DNA of 64,000 nt from assembly GCF_000143415.4 (NCBI RefSeq), contig NW_003314262.1, positions 1,630,317 through 1,694,316 of the forward strand, written 5' to 3'. The translations under genes were made by a program, and so were the position numbers. Position 1 is the stretch's first letter; the number at the start of each line of letters is the position of its first letter. The stretch is from Selaginella moellendorffii. Lineage: Eukaryota; Streptophyta; Lycopodiopsida; Selaginellales; Selaginellaceae. Below the pieces are notes generated by a model, which ran no database searches, had not been told where the DNA came from, and was given only the letters and a program-made list of their open reading frames with translations. Below are positions 21,333 to 32,946 of this stretch, one piece after another.

Positions 21333-22380
21333 CATAATTTGCATTCTCCTCCAATTCCCAGTGAGGGGCTGGAGTTTATCAGACATGCCAAGGAGGCCCC
21401 CAGTGTGAATAAACAGCACCTTCTTCCTTGTCCAATACTGGGCATCACACGCCATGTCTTGACCTGTCATGCAATGCTTTCCCACTGAGAAACAAGACAA
21501 GAGATTTTAGTTGGAGAACACTCGAAAGACTTCTCTCCTCACCTATAAACTGGATCCGATCAAGTTTTGTTAGCTCTTTCAATCTTCCCATCAATAAGCA
21601 ACAAACTTACATCAACCAGCCTGGCAATGTCTCGAGGGTTCACTTGCGAGTCCCTGGATGTAATCGTAGAAATAGTCCGGGCTGTCACAGACTGTGTAAC
21701 CATGAACCAGTCCTGATGTTGTTCCACCGCTACGAAAAGAGAATCCATAAACAACTACATAAAAAGAGGAAAAGTATGAACTAACCTTCCGCATGCCATG
21801 ACAATCTCGTCTAAACGGGGACACGTCCCAGCCTCTACTTGCTGCTCAATCTCCCGTGCAGCGAAAATATAGCCCCTAGCAAGCAAGCTTAGAAACAACG
21901 AAGAACAAAACTTAATGAAGGATAAGAGGTACTAACCAGGCACGCCACCAACAGGGATGAGATAAGGCTTTCTTTCTTGGGCTCTTAGTTTTTCTACGAG
22001 CATGTCTCCAACGCTATCGAACTCTGAAAAACGAACAACCGTGCTTCGTGTAGTCTTCTTTTGACCAAAGTAAAGAAGAAAAGCTGAAGAAAAAAAAAGA
22101 AGAAGAATCTTGCAGGATGAGATAGCAGTCGAGCAGATAGTAGCAACAGCAGTGGCTCTACAATGGTTGCTTGGGATTCCACCGATGGTTATCACGCAAT
22201 CGGCACCTTGTACCTTTGCTTCCGCCAGGAGAAATTCCAGCTTGTTCCCGCTTAGCTGCATTCCAGTGAGCTCATCGAAATGAAAAGATTTTAGAGGATC
22301 GAATGAAAAAATTTTAGAGACAAGAAAACACAACTTTGATCCAGACTCGGGTGCCAACTCGGCAAATCCCAGCAATCTCG
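21333..22380 (-). pseudogene. D-cysteine desulfhydrase pseudogene (copy A)
   Basis: Paralogue of the intact gene at 26931-28656. Recognisable pieces in order are the [10 protein letters not shown] exon at about 22265 (Lys kept but the next three residues VRK deleted), the [14 protein letters not shown] block, the [10 protein letters not shown] block (about 21975), a GYIFAAREIEQQVEAG block, the [12 protein letters not shown] block (about 21680) and the terminal exon (about 21333-21490). The exon encoding the SLVNEDPG segment is gone, the exons for the second glycine loop and for the segment around [13 protein letters not shown] are deleted or fused, and frames shift between pieces. No first exon is present. 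It cannot make the enzyme. Confidence 0.85.
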
Positions 22381-22599
22381 TTGTGAAATACTAATAAAAC
22401 TTCTATGATATAATCATATCCAGACGTTTCACAATGGGGCAAATCTGTGGGCTACTAAGAGAAGGAGATTTTCCGATGTGATTGAGAAGGACCAAGAGCC
22501 TCCTTCGCGAAGCAGCAGTACCTGGAAGCGCTCCTTAGCTTCCCTGACTCTGAATAGTAGGATTTGCGTTGAGTCATTACAATGTGCCTTAATTTAATA

Positions 22600-22870
22600 A
22601 CACTAATTTAATGCTGGTGGCTCAAATAATGCTTCAGGTGTCTATTAGTTCCCGATCGTAATTTATTGGTAAACTACGGCCACAGCACTGTCGATGCCAT
22701 ATTGAAGTCTTGATAGGGAAGAGGACATCGTCTCATATGCAGCTCCAGGGCAATATGTTTGAACATCAAACTAGCTGCTTTGAACAAAAAGAGTGCATCA
22801 ATTATTATATTGAGGAAAAAAATAGGAAAACCTGAAGAGCACCTATATGCCATTTCTGCCTTGGCATCAG
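22600..22870. other. Spacer with no recognised gene
   Basis: AT-rich sequence between the pseudogene and copia debris. At about 22850-22917 a direct repeat of roughly 38 bp (GCCTTGGCATCAGGAGCATC shared) lies at the left end of the copia fragment. Confidence 0.4.
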
Positions 22871-23430
22871 GAGCATCACCCATATGCTATTGCTGCCTTG
22901 GCATCAGGAGCATCACCCACGATGAGCAAATCATTAATGTAGAGAGCCATTATGAGCATGCTCCTTGCATGACCTCTAGCATCAAATTTTCTATACTAGA
23001 TGCAAGATTTTTGTTTTAAACCATACAAAGCTTTCTGCAATTGCCATACAGCTCAACATCATATGCATGTTGATATCCTCTGGGTATCCCCATTCAAGAA
23101 GGCCATCTTGACATCCATATAGCAGCTGCAAGCGCAAAAAACAATATGAAGGCTGGCAACTTGGGAAAATGTTTCATTATAGTTGCCATGAACAAGCAAT
23201 CATGCCTTAAATTTCATACTTTTTGGAAAAAAATTATTTTGATCCTAGTGGTGTAAAATCCACGTGCCATTAACCCGAATGGAAGCAACTTATTCCACAC
23301 TGGCAAGGTGAGCTTTAGGACCAGAGACAATAGAGACAGCCTCATCATAGGTCATGCGGATGTTGGCATCAACATGGCTGCAAAAGTCATCAAGCTCCAC
23401 AACATATGTTTTAGCATTTTCCTGAACTTT
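22870..23430 (-). mobile_element. Copia-type reverse transcriptase fragment
   Basis: On the minus strand, with frameshifts, the sequence carries copia RT motifs in order: DEAVSIVSGPKAH and NGTWILH (about 23230-23360), MDVKMAFLNGD (about 23076-23120), KALYGLKQ (about 23013-23034) and YINDLLIVGDA (about 22915-22945), where the usual Tyr-Val-Asp-Asp is Tyr-Ile-Asn-Asp. It is dead: stops interrupt several blocks and one catalytic Asp is Asn. Confidence 0.75.
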
Positions 23431-24419
23431 CAATGAGGGCCAACATTTCTGTAGGTGAATAATGGCAGCAGATTAGGCATGCCATGACGTTGATAAGCAT
23501 TGGAGGCCTATCCTTGACTAGAGGAGCATTAACTAGTTTAAGGATATCTACTTGTAGAGGATTTCCCAGAGGAGCTAATGGAGCTGGTGGCAAAACATGA
23601 ATAGGAGCTAATGGCAGAGGTAAAACCAAGTTTGCTCCCACAAGTGGGATCAAAAGAACAAAGCAAGTCTCATCCAGAAAGAGCGAACTTCTAGAACATC
23701 GAAGTGTGCCAAACCCAGATGCCAAGAATTAGTGTATGCTTTTGCAGCAACAGCTAGCAAGCTTCGGGGCCATACAATTGCAAGCCTAATGCCCCATCTC
23801 CAAGCCAATTTTCTCAAGAGTGATGGAGATGGCATAGCATCTGAGGCTAATGAGGAGCTCTACAATGCAGAGGCAGTTGTGGCATTGAGTAGACTCTAGT
23901 TATATTATTCTTATGGGCAATAAAAAGATTGTTACCAGGTGAACAATAGCAAACATAATGTTTAATTGGCAATGACACAACCATACATATGAAAGGCATT
24001 AGTCAATTTTAGCTCTTACTTAATCATGGGAGGACCATGGTATTCTATGGTGTGTCTCTATCTCTATCTTGCTATGAAAAATGTAAACTGCTAAATTGTT
24101 AAACTGATAAACTTAATATCTGTTGTGACAAAGTGCAATAGTAATCTTAAATGCCAAAGGAGTCTCCTGAATTGACTCTAGTGACTTTTCCGTTCTGTTT
24201 GTGTAGCTATTTCTTGGGCCATAAGGGATTTGTATGAGCTCACTGCTGCTGATTCAATTCAAGCTTTCCAAACCATGGAAGTTGTACAATGCATGCTCAG
24301 TGATAAATTATGGTAGTGATGTTTGCCTAGAATGTAGAATTCACAAAATATAAATGGGATATTCTAAAAATCCAAGTTAGTAACAATGACATGATCTTTC
24401 ATATGCATATATCCAAGTC

Positions 24420-24790
24420 TACGTTTGGACTTGGCATCGACATCCCAAGCCATGACATTTGATCACCTTTATTGATGATTATAGCCACTAGACATGTATC
24501 CACTTCTTGGTGTAAGATTTTGCCTTTTGAACATATAAGGGATATATTGAGGCAAGATTGAAAGTTGATAGAGGTGGCAAATACTTCAACAAAGAGTTTC
24601 AAGGCATCTGTTGTGATGCAAGCATCCAGCTTCAAGCTACAGCCTACTACATATGCATTTTGGACAAAAGATTGATCCCAAAAGTAAAAAATACGTCTTC
24701 ATTAGATATGCACAAAATGATGCCATCGGTAAAGTAAAGTTTACAGGCGCTTGTAAGCACAAATATCATGTTTAATGAAGACAAGTTTCT
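24420..24790 (+). mobile_element. Copia-type integrase fragment
   Basis: On the plus strand: TFIDDYSH (about 24470), then LKVDRGGKYFNKEFQG (about 24560), matching the S-D-N/R-G-G-E-Y/F-x-S/N-x-E-F integrase core, and KKYVFIRYAQNDAIGKVKF, the region after the core that usually reads VGY. Its orientation is opposite to the neighbouring copia RT and gag fragments, so the block is rearranged or composite. Confidence 0.65.
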
Positions 24791-24857
24791 TATGCACATC
24801 TTGGCATCACTTTGGAGCCTTGGAAGCATACATAGCCTGAGGCAACTTAGCATAGCT

Positions 24858-25470
24858 TCAATGTTGCAAAGGCTCCTCACAGCATCTGCCCAAAGTCATC
24901 CCTGGCTGAAGAAGCAAGCTTTCCACAGCACTCTTCCAGCTACTCAGTAAGGATCTGTAGAGCCGCAGCCTCTGCTGCTCGTCCATGAGGGCATGATTTG
25001 CTCCAGTTGCAAGCTGAGTGAAGAAGCCATGAAGTTGCTGTGTGCTTCCATTCTCTTCCGACCTCAGTGAATTCATCTGTGAGTGGATGTTAAAGACATC
25101 CATCTCATTCAGCCACTTTCAAAGTGCTGCAGCCGTGGACATGGGGATTGATGGGGCAGCAAGGAGCACATTCGAGGAGAGACACATTGTGATACTGCCC
25201 CTAGCCTTGGAGTCCCGAAGAGTCCAATCACGAACATTTGCAGCATTTGCACTCAGTGCTAGCAGTGGCTCTGTCCCATCTACAATGCCAAACAAACCGT
25301 GGAAAGGAGATAGGCTTCAAAAACCTTCTCCATCGAACTCACAAATGGCTGGCTTCCTTTCCATGGCGCTAACCGAGCTCCAATACCATGACACAAACTG
25401 GGATTGCAAAACCGGAAGCCCGAACTATGTAGCCTTCCTCCTTTCAACAAATGAAGTCCAAGCGTCCTGG
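24858..25470 (-). mobile_element. Copia-type gag fragment
   Basis: Minus-strand frame with stops: a CEFDGEGF start, DGTEPLLALSANAANVRDW, then a helical stretch LRSEENGSTQQLHGFFTQL and HALMDEQQRLRLYRSLLSS. The pattern F-D-G-x-N/G-F, V-x-G-x-E-P, W-x-x-x-D-x-x-A is that of the copia gag (UBN2) domain. Confidence 0.6.
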
Positions 25471-26221
25471 ATACTGTACCTTAGATCTCTTCGGAAGAAA
25501 TCTGCCAGAAGCCTTTAGAATTCTCTTCAGCAATTCAAACGTACTTGCCTTGTTGATGATATAGATGGAGTTTGGGCCTCGCCGTCACCGCCCCTGAAAA
25601 TTTTTCCTGCTACACATTTTCAGACACTGGGCATTGTATGCTACTGACCTGGGATTGGATAGGTGCGTGCATCTTTTCCGGCAAATCCTTGCGAGCGAGA
25701 GTTTGCAGAAACAAACCAGTAACTCTTGGAGGGCTCGTCACTCGCTTGCAATCAGTCAAGCACGTCTGTTAGAGTGTCAAGGCGAAGGTCCGCGCCAGTT
25801 GATTTCCTTTCGCTTTGAAAGTAGACCTTTTGGCTGCGATTGAGGTTGCAAGAGCTTGCTTCTAAACACTATAATTGTACAAATAGTGCCAAAATAATCA
25901 CAAAATTGGATGAATCTTTTTCTTTCGAACATGGAGAATTTTGCTTGGAGTTGGAGCCGCTTCCTTGTTGCTTGGGAGAAGAGCTCTATAAATAGTTTGT
26001 TTGCCAGTTTGGAATAGAACTCCCTTGGCTAGATAATCGCTCCCGGCAGGAATAGTTCTTCCCTTGAATGAAGCTATTTCTTTTCCGCACGCGCATTGGA
26101 GCAATTCGCACACCAGAAGTTTCAAGAATCTACGTTTCTCTCATGATTTCCTTTTAAACACACATTCCATTCTCAGTAGCCAAAAGAGAAGAGGAATCTT
26201 GAGACCATCCTGCTTCAGCGG

Positions 26222-26273
26222 AGCCAAAGAAACCAAGGCAGCGTGATGTCACGCTGCCTTGGCCGCTTTGGCT
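26222..26273. repeat. Hairpin 1, copy B
   Basis: 25-nt arms (26222-26246 and 26249-26273) pair at 22 of 25 positions with a 2-base loop; the centre is CCAAGGCAGCGTGA-TG-TCACGCTGCCTTGG. It occupies the place of hairpin 1 in copy A but with unrelated arm sequence. Confidence 0.85.
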
Positions 26274-26368
26274 GTTCACCAACAGTAGCAACCAAAAACA
26301 ACGGAGCGTCCTGCTCATGATCATGATCATGAGAGCAAGATGCTCCATCTGATCACCGCTGTTTTTCG

Positions 26369-26588
26369 TTGGGAAGAGGAGATCTTCCCTCCAGAAAGAA
26401 AATCACTGCTGAATTTTTAAGATCTCCTTTTCCCAAACAAAACTAGAGGTACTGCACTTGTTGTGATGGCAGTGGTGGCGTTGGTGGCGTTGGTGGCGTT
26501 GGTGGCGATGGCAGTGCTGTTCAAAAACCTGGCATTCAGGTTTTTGAACAAAGATGTTCATGGTTTTGAACACCACCGCCATCGCCAG
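26369..26588. repeat. Hairpins 2 and 3, copy B
   Basis: Hairpin 2: 18-nt arms at 26369-26386 and 26419-26436 with one mismatch. Hairpin 3: outer arms around GGCGATGGC and GCCATCGCC (about 26503 and 26579), with an inner perfect 13-nt hairpin GTTCAAAAACCTG at 26519-26549. Confidence 0.85.
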
Positions 26589-26930
26589 TGTAAACAAACA
26601 AGACAAACGAAATGGCGAGCAGGATGGGCATGGAACGAGCACTAGAAAGCAAGACCAGGGAAAAAAAATATGGAACCAGCGAGAGCACTCAACCAGGGAG
26701 AAAAGGAGAGCACTCAGCGAGGTAGGACGGACACAAGCTCAGATCCTTCCATGGCTCCCGCGTGTTCATATTCCTTTCAAGTCCGTGTGAGATGTGTGTG
26801 GGAGACAACGAGAATTGGAGTCTGCTGGGAGGGAAATAATGCAAGAATGCATTCAAGGAGTTTTCGAATTGTTGATCGTTGCAAGATATTCCAAGGGAGG
26901 AATTTCGTTTCTCTGACTAAGAATTTAGAT

Positions 26931-28656
26931 TTACATGATTTGCATTCTCCTCCAATTCCCGGTGAGGGGTTGGATCTGCTGGAGTTTATCAAACATGCCA
27001 AGGAGGCCTCCGGTGTGAATGAACAGCACCTTCTTCCCTGTCCAATACTTGGCATCGCACACCATGTCTTTAACCATGCCATGCAATGCTTTCCCACTGA
27101 GAAACACACAAAGAAACGAAGAGATTTCTAGTTAGAGAACACTTGGTGAGAAAACTTCTCTCCTCACCTATAAACTGGATCCAGAATTACGCCAGTGGCC
27201 TCCGAGATCTCTTTCACCAGCTCAAGCTCTCCTGTACTACTCAGTGCGTATCCCAGTCCTTTGGCCTGATCAAGTTCTTACAGTGTTAGCTCCTCCAATC
27301 CTTCCATCAACAAGCAGCAAACTTACATCAACCAGCCTGACAATGTCTCGAGAGTCCACTTGCGCATGTAAACCATCCAGAAGTCCCTGGATGTAATCGT
27401 AGAAATAATCCGGGCTGTCACAGACGGTGTAACCATGAACCTGTCCAAAACCTCTTCATTGTTTAGATACCGATACAAAGAACAAAAACAAAACCTTGGA
27501 CTTGATCATGCTGAGATGGTTTCCAAGAGCCAGTCCTGCTGTAGTTCCACCACTATGAAAAGAGAATCCATAAACAACTACATCAGCTACATGAAAAGAG
27601 GAAAAGTATGAACTAACCTTCCGCATGCCATGACAATCTCGTCAAAACGGGGACACGTCCCAGCCTCTATTTGCTGCTCAATCTCCTGTGCAGCGGAAAT
27701 ATAGCCCCTAACAAGCAAGCTCAGAAAACAAAGAAGAAAGAAACTCTGAGATACTAACCAGGTTCCAAGAGAATTGGAGCCACCAACAGGGATGAGATAA
27801 GGCTTTCTTCCTTGGGCTCTTAGTTTTTCTACGAGCATGTCTCCAAGGGCCTGCAAAACAAGCGAAAAACTTGATTACAAAACGCAATCGAACTCTGGGA
27901 AACGAAGCAATACCTCACTACCGTGCTTCGTGTACTCTTCTTTCGAGACGAGCTCCACATGAGCTCCCACGAGTCGCTCTACAAGTAAGTTACCAACAAG
28001 TCCAGGATCTTCATTCACCAGACTCTACACAAAAAATAAGAAGAAAGGTTGAAAAGAAAAAAAGAAAAGAAAAGAAGAAGACACACCTTGCTTGTTCTAA
28101 GGATGAGATAGCAGTCGAGATCCAGATAGCGAGCAGCAACAGCGGTGGCTCTACAATGGTTGCTTTGGATTCCACCGATGGTTATCACGCAATCGGCACC
28201 TTGTAACTTTGCTTCTGCCAGGAGAAATTCCAGCTTTCTCACCTTGTTCCCGCTCAGCTGCATTCCAGTGAGATCATCTCTCTGCGATCGAATGAAAAAA
28301 AAATTAAAAATCTGAGACACAAGAAGAATAACACACACACGCACACACACACAACCTTGATCCAGACTTGGGTATCAGCGGGCAAATTCGGCAAATCCCA
28401 GCGATGGATTGGCGATGGAAGCTGCATGAGCAAAATGTAGGCCATCAACGAAGAAAGAATGGAGAATTGAGCATACCTGTGCGAGACAGTAGATGCTGCT
28501 CGGCGCTGGATTCAAGTGTTTGGCCCAATCCGGAGGAGAAAATGCGCCTTTCGAGAGCATCGGAGGCCTCGTCTTCTCGTCGATCGAAGCTCGCGCCATG
28601 GGACGAGAGGCGGTACACGGAGAGATCGAGGAGAAAAAAACTAGGCCGCTGGCCAT
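26931..28656 (-). CDS. DCD: D-cysteine desulfhydrase (ACC deaminase-like, PLP enzyme)
   Basis: Ten exons: 28656-28477, 28421-28356, 28281-28087, 28024-27914, 27850-27759, 27707-27618, 27552-27495, 27440-27327, 27265-27168, 27096-26931; 389 aa, in frame. It converts D-cysteine to pyruvate, H2S and ammonia, using pyridoxal phosphate. Motifs: [39 protein letters not shown] with the PLP Lys of [84 protein letters not shown] and HTGGLLGM. The N-terminus ([19 protein letters not shown]) looks like a mitochondrial or plastid leader; a second ATG at 28599 would give a leaderless form. Arabidopsis D-CDES is mitochondrial. A G-box lies just upstream at 28674. The broken copy is 21333-22380. Confidence 0.92.
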
Positions 28657-28673
28657 AAACCCTAGAAGAGCAT

Positions 28674-28681
28674 CCACGTGG
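28674..28681. promoter_or_regulatory. G-box upstream of DCD
   Basis: CCACGTGG palindrome, 18 bp above the ATG at 28656. If transcription starts upstream it lies in the 5' leader; it may favour use of the second ATG. Confidence 0.4.
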
Positions 28682-28920
28682 ACACCCAAAGCGCGACGTG
28701 TACGAAGGAATGACTTGGCCCTAAACCTTAAACCCCAAAACCCAAACCCTAGACCCTAGCCGTACAAAGGCTCCGTTTTTATCTCTATAAAAAAGTTTTA
28801 CATTTTCCAAATGTACAGGCCGCAAGTATCAGTAAGAGCAAATGATCAAAAACATGGAGAGAAAATTTTCCCGTCTAGTACCGTACGAAACGTTGATCAA
28901 TGGTTCTCTATCGAGAGCTT

Positions 28921-29030
28921 CTCACGCCTTCTTAAGCTTTGTCCGGAAAGACAAAATCCTCTTGCCGCTTGACTCACGCCTTCTTAAGGTTCGTCCGGCA
29001 CAAAATTCTCTTCCCGTATGGGCTGCTGCG
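28921..29030. repeat. Tandem duplication over the end of the Pumilio gene
   Basis: CTCACGCCTTCTTAAG (28921) recurs at 28973, each followed by a similar stretch of about 35 bp with TTGTCCGG/TTCGTCCGG and AAAATYCTCTTSCCG. The unit is about 52 bp. The inner copy is the true C-terminus (GKRILCRTNLKKA); the outer copy would encode GKRILSFRTKLKKA and lies after the stop. Confidence 0.8.
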
Positions 29031-31170
29031 CAGTGCTGGCAGATGCGGACGTATAGCTTCCACCAAGCTCGCGTGCAAAGCTCCCTGGATTTGGAATACC
29101 ACAAGTGTAAGTTCCCAGAGCTAGAACAAATCGAACAAACTTTGAAACTTTGGCGTACCTTCGTGACTGTAAGCGCGCACTGGATCACGTAGTTTGCAAA
29201 GGGATCCTGCAGCAGCTGCCCCAGGAACGCACTCTTGGTTAGCTCGTGTATGATTCGCGCACGCTTGTCATCCGCCCCTTGCTTCAGGCACTTCTCTACA
29301 ACGTTACTGCTAAACTTTTGCATCGCGAGGTGCGCGTGGTGCCCCTCCAGCTGGGCCATCACCTCCGGAGCTATCCACGGCGCCTCGTCCAAGATGTATT
29401 GCACAACATAATTACTGCACCAACAAAGCGTCACTGAGGCTCGAAAGAAAGGAAGGCCATTGCATACCCGTATTGATCCTGCGAAAGCACTAGCGCGTTG
29501 GCGGCTATTTCTCCAACCAAGCGCTCCTTTTGTACACCTTTTGAAAAATCCACACACCGCTGAAGAACACAGCACCCGTGCCTGTGGGTTCCAACTTCGA
29601 CACAGTGCTGCGCCGCGGCATCAAAAATGAACTGCATGCCAGAGTTTCCACTTTAGTAAGTTAGAGGCGAGACAATCCAAAAGCTCTAACCTGGTTCTCC
29701 TCGTTCCCAAGGCGCTGGAGGCAGCGCTGGACTACGTGGTTACCATTCAAGTCCTTGATAAGAATTACTATCCCTTGCTCGAGCGAGGAGGTGATCATAG
29801 AAACCTGTTCAGGGGACTTCAACGTCTCAATTAGCTTCTGTACAGCTCGGGTGCTGCAAGGAAGAAAGCCTCTAGTGAGCGATAAGAAAAAAAAAACAAG
29901 CGTACCCGTGCATGTTCAAGGAGATCGAAATCAACTCGTCTCCAGAGCACACGACACGTAAAATCTCGAGTCGCTGGTCCTCGGTGCAAACTTCCAGGAG
30001 CTTCTGCACGAGATAGTTACCGAATGGATCGGTCATTAAATCGACAATGTGGTCGATTATCTCCTCGAAGATCTTCTGCAAGTCTTCTGCAACGCCCTCG
30101 TCAAACCTCCGCTGGAGAAATCGACAACCGTACTGATCTTTGGCAATAGAATAAATACGCCCCTCTACCTCCTTCAGCGACGAGTATCTAAGCGCCTGCT
30201 CGTTGGAGCTCCCTAGCTGCAGCTGCTGCAAATCATGATACAATAACGATTTCGACGAGCCGTAAAACCCGTCCTCGTCGGCGTCCTCGTTCTCTAAACC
30301 AGTGGCATAAACATAACCGCCATTGCTCTGCTTCTTTCTTGTTCTTGATACCGACGACTTGCCTGCTCGCGAAGGATACTTGTCAGCTCGGTTCCCCGTT
30401 ACAGGCGCTTGAATGTGCAAATACGGGCACTGATCTCCTCGGCTGCAATAACCTTGGGCATAGTAGCGGCAAATGGAGTCTATATGACCTTGAGAAGTTG
30501 GCTGCCGATGGTACACGTCCCTGTTAACCGCCGAAGGTTGAAGTTGACGTCCAGCCCGATATGGAGCAACCGCGGCCGCCAGCAACGCCTGAGTTTGCAA
30601 ACCATAGAGGTGAGCTGCTCGGTCGTGGATTTGCTGCTGCAAGATGTGTTGTTGTAGCCTCCGCTGCCGCTCCTCCTCTAGCTCACGTTGGAAGAGAAAG
30701 ACCTGCTGCTTCTGCGCTTGCAGTATCCTGTCCTGCTGCAGAGATCGCAAATAGTCGTAGTACTCGGTCGCAGACCGCTGAGAGTGGCGATACAAGCCAT
30801 TGTCCACGTAACCACCGGTAAACTTCGCGGGATCATTCGGAGGCAGCTGGACCAAGTTTCCCGTCTCGTCTTGCGGAAAGGCGCTGTCGTGACTGGTTGT
30901 TGTACACGAGCCCCTGTTAACGCTCTTGCTGTTGCTCAGCCCAAAACCAAACGCATCAAATGCGGCCCGTGGGGGCGTAAACGTTGTGAACCCCTCCGGG
31001 TACATACCAGAAGAATTGCTGTCTGTCTCCGAGCTGGTCAAGCCATCCTCCTGCTGCTGAGCAATAGTACTGTCCCGACCCGGCCGGAATTCATCAAGAT
31101 GCGGAGGCGCCGAGGTAGCCCGAGGGATTTCACCTAAGAGTTGATCAATATCTTCGTCGTCCTGACCCAT
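28974..31170 (-). CDS. Pumilio (PUF) RNA-binding protein with CCCH zinc finger
   Basis: Five exons: 31170-29906, 29853-29691, 29631-29468, 29414-29159, 29084-28974; 652 aa. The N-terminal half is low complexity (acidic start DDEDIDQLLGEIP, a Gln/Arg-rich helix around residues 150-200). At about residue 235 CRYYAQGYCSRGDQCPYLH fits a C-x7-C-x5-C-x3-H zinc finger. From about residue 320 to the end are PUF repeats: DQYGCRFLQRRFDE, DPFGNYLVQKLLE, LNMHGTRAVQKLIE, LNGNHVVQRCLQ, HRHGCCVLQRCVD, DQYGNYVVQYILD, FSSNVVEKCLK and DPFANYVIQCAL, eight core helices, with the SPYGKRIL cap. PUF proteins bind 3'UTRs and repress or destabilise mRNA in the cytoplasm. Pumilio plus CCCH in one chain suits a plant APUM subgroup. 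The start at 31170 is the first ATG in the long exon. Confidence 0.9.
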
Positions 31171-32946
31171 GGCGCTGCTCGCTCGACTGCTCTAAACTGC
31201 TACGAAACTTGGCTCCAACACACATGGCACTTCATCTGAAAGCCATAGCGAAGGCGCTTCTGATCATTGAAACAAAACATTGGAATGAGAAGGGATTTTT
31301 TTACTGACCAGTCAGCTCCAAGGTCAGCCTCCTTGTCAATAGAAGGGAACCGCATAACCACGAAAGCTGTAGCAAACCAAGCGTCAAAATTACGCGTAAG
31401 GTACCAACATTATGCTCTGGAACATGACCCTGGAGAGACAAAAAAGAAGAAAAATTGCGATCTCTCCAGGCAAACCATGACAAAGTCAAATTCTTTCCCC
31501 CACGGATCCAGGAATGCAAGGGGATCGATCGATATGCCAAGCAATCCGTGCACCGAAACAGGGCAAAGAAGCGCGATCGATTGCACATTACCGAAATACC
31601 GACCTCGACGCGATGAATCGCGAATCAGGAGCGCCGATTTCCCCTCTCCGCGCGGCGCCTGGCCGGAATTCACCAAAGATCGAATCGGGAAAAAGAGGCA
31701 ATATTACCAGTACATGATCACGGAAATGGGGCCGGCGATTCAAGGCGCCTCGGATCGATCAATCCGGGCGGCGCCGCGCATCACCTCGGAGCTCCCGACG
31801 CGATCCATTGCGTGCCGCGCAGCGCCGGGCGATCGGTGGAGACGAGCCGCGAGATCGCCGAGGCCGGAGGCGCCGATCTTTGCCGCTGGTTCTTGAGCCG
31901 CGGCGGCTGTGCCGAAACACACTAACACACAACGAAGAATGAATGGGGGAAGAAAAAAAATGGATGAATGAATGGAGAAGGCGATTCGCGAATAGAGGAA
32001 AAAGAGAAGGGGAGTCCACACTTCACAGCCCGTCAAAAAGCTTTCTTACATGGGCGATTTACCAGTTTCTTTAGCCCAAAGAAACTCTAATAATAACCCG
32101 GGTGCCGCAATTAAAATGCAAGGGGCAAGGGCGTCATTGAGGGGTACGGAAGGGTAAAAAAGGGAATTTAGGGCGAAGGAACATCAGTCATGTCACGCGG
32201 GGTGGATCCTCATGGGAAGCCGAGCATGACGTGGCGTGATCGTCACGGTGCGATCTAGCGCCGGCCGCGCCGCCACGTGGCGGCTTACCCCGCCGCCAGG
32301 ATCGGACGGATCGCCGATTTCCACCTAATTCAAAAAGAAAGGCGGTGTGCTGCAGCTTCAACGAACCATAGGTCCCCAACACGTGAAGCTGTGGAATTTA
32401 GGGCAATCGAGCTCACGCTATATCGATTTTTTAATGTGCTGCTGCTGCCCACCACCTTTTGTTTGATCTTTGATCTTTGGTTTTATTTATAGTGTGGTGC
32501 TGCTTATGTCACGCCGAATATCTGGTTGATGGCGTCGTTTGGCCCGATTGCCTTGTGTTGTGTGTGTGTGTGTGAGGAGGAGCACGGAATATACCGAGAT
32601 AGTATTTTTAATCGTAGCATCGTACGTAGCACGGGTATTGGATGGATTTGGTAGATTCTTTTGTTTGCAACACAAAGTTGGTGTTACCCAGCGGGACACA
32701 TTTGTCAATGTGCTTGTAAGACACTAGTGGTCTACTTTCCCCAAGGTTTCACACTTAAGGTTTCATCCTAGCCCCACATTTTAGGGCTTTCCACGTGTCG
32801 TGCTAGAACGATCGCACCACGTCGGTGGGACACGCGTCCAGTTTTTCACACTTGGAGGACTGATCGCAGTTTAGGGCGCTTGAGAAGGGGAAGAGGGAGC
32901 TGCCGCTGTTTGTGCTGCTTGCGCCTCAATCGCTTCGATTTTGGGG
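31171..32946. promoter_or_regulatory. Bidirectional promoter region between the Pumilio and PEBP genes
   Basis: Divergent genes start at 31170 (-) and 32947 (+). The region holds the 5' leaders (GC-rich at 31600-31920), the perfect 16-bp palindrome GCCGCCACGTGGCGGC (32269-32284), ACACGTGA (about 32378), a (TG)n run (about 32556-32572) and an ABRE-like CCACGTGTC (32791-32799). Short open frames here have no family match and are treated as leader sequence. Confidence 0.5.

Larger units (their letters stand above)
20190..22380. repeat. Segmental duplication, copy A (pairs with about 25905-28400)
   Basis: Shares blocks in the same order with 25905-28400: GGATGAATCTTTTTCTTTCG (20191 and 25909), ACATGGAGAATTTTGCTTGG, the three-hairpin cluster (20570-20922 and 26222-26588), a block starting GATCCTTCCATGGCTCC (about 21116 and 26742), and the 3' exons of a D-cysteine desulfhydrase gene. 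Identity by eye is high in the exons and patchy elsewhere, with many small deletions in copy A. Confidence 0.8.
25905..28400. repeat. Segmental duplication, copy B (functional gene side)
   Basis: Partner of 20190-22380, about 5.7 kb apart and in the same orientation. It holds the intact D-cysteine desulfhydrase gene and the second three-hairpin cluster. A (TTGGTGGCG)4 minisatellite at about 26470-26508 is present only in this copy. Confidence 0.8.

Noticed and set aside
32556-32572. TG-rich run as a regulatory or Z-DNA element
   Set aside because: A short simple repeat (TGTGTG...) in a leader region; ordinary microsatellite.
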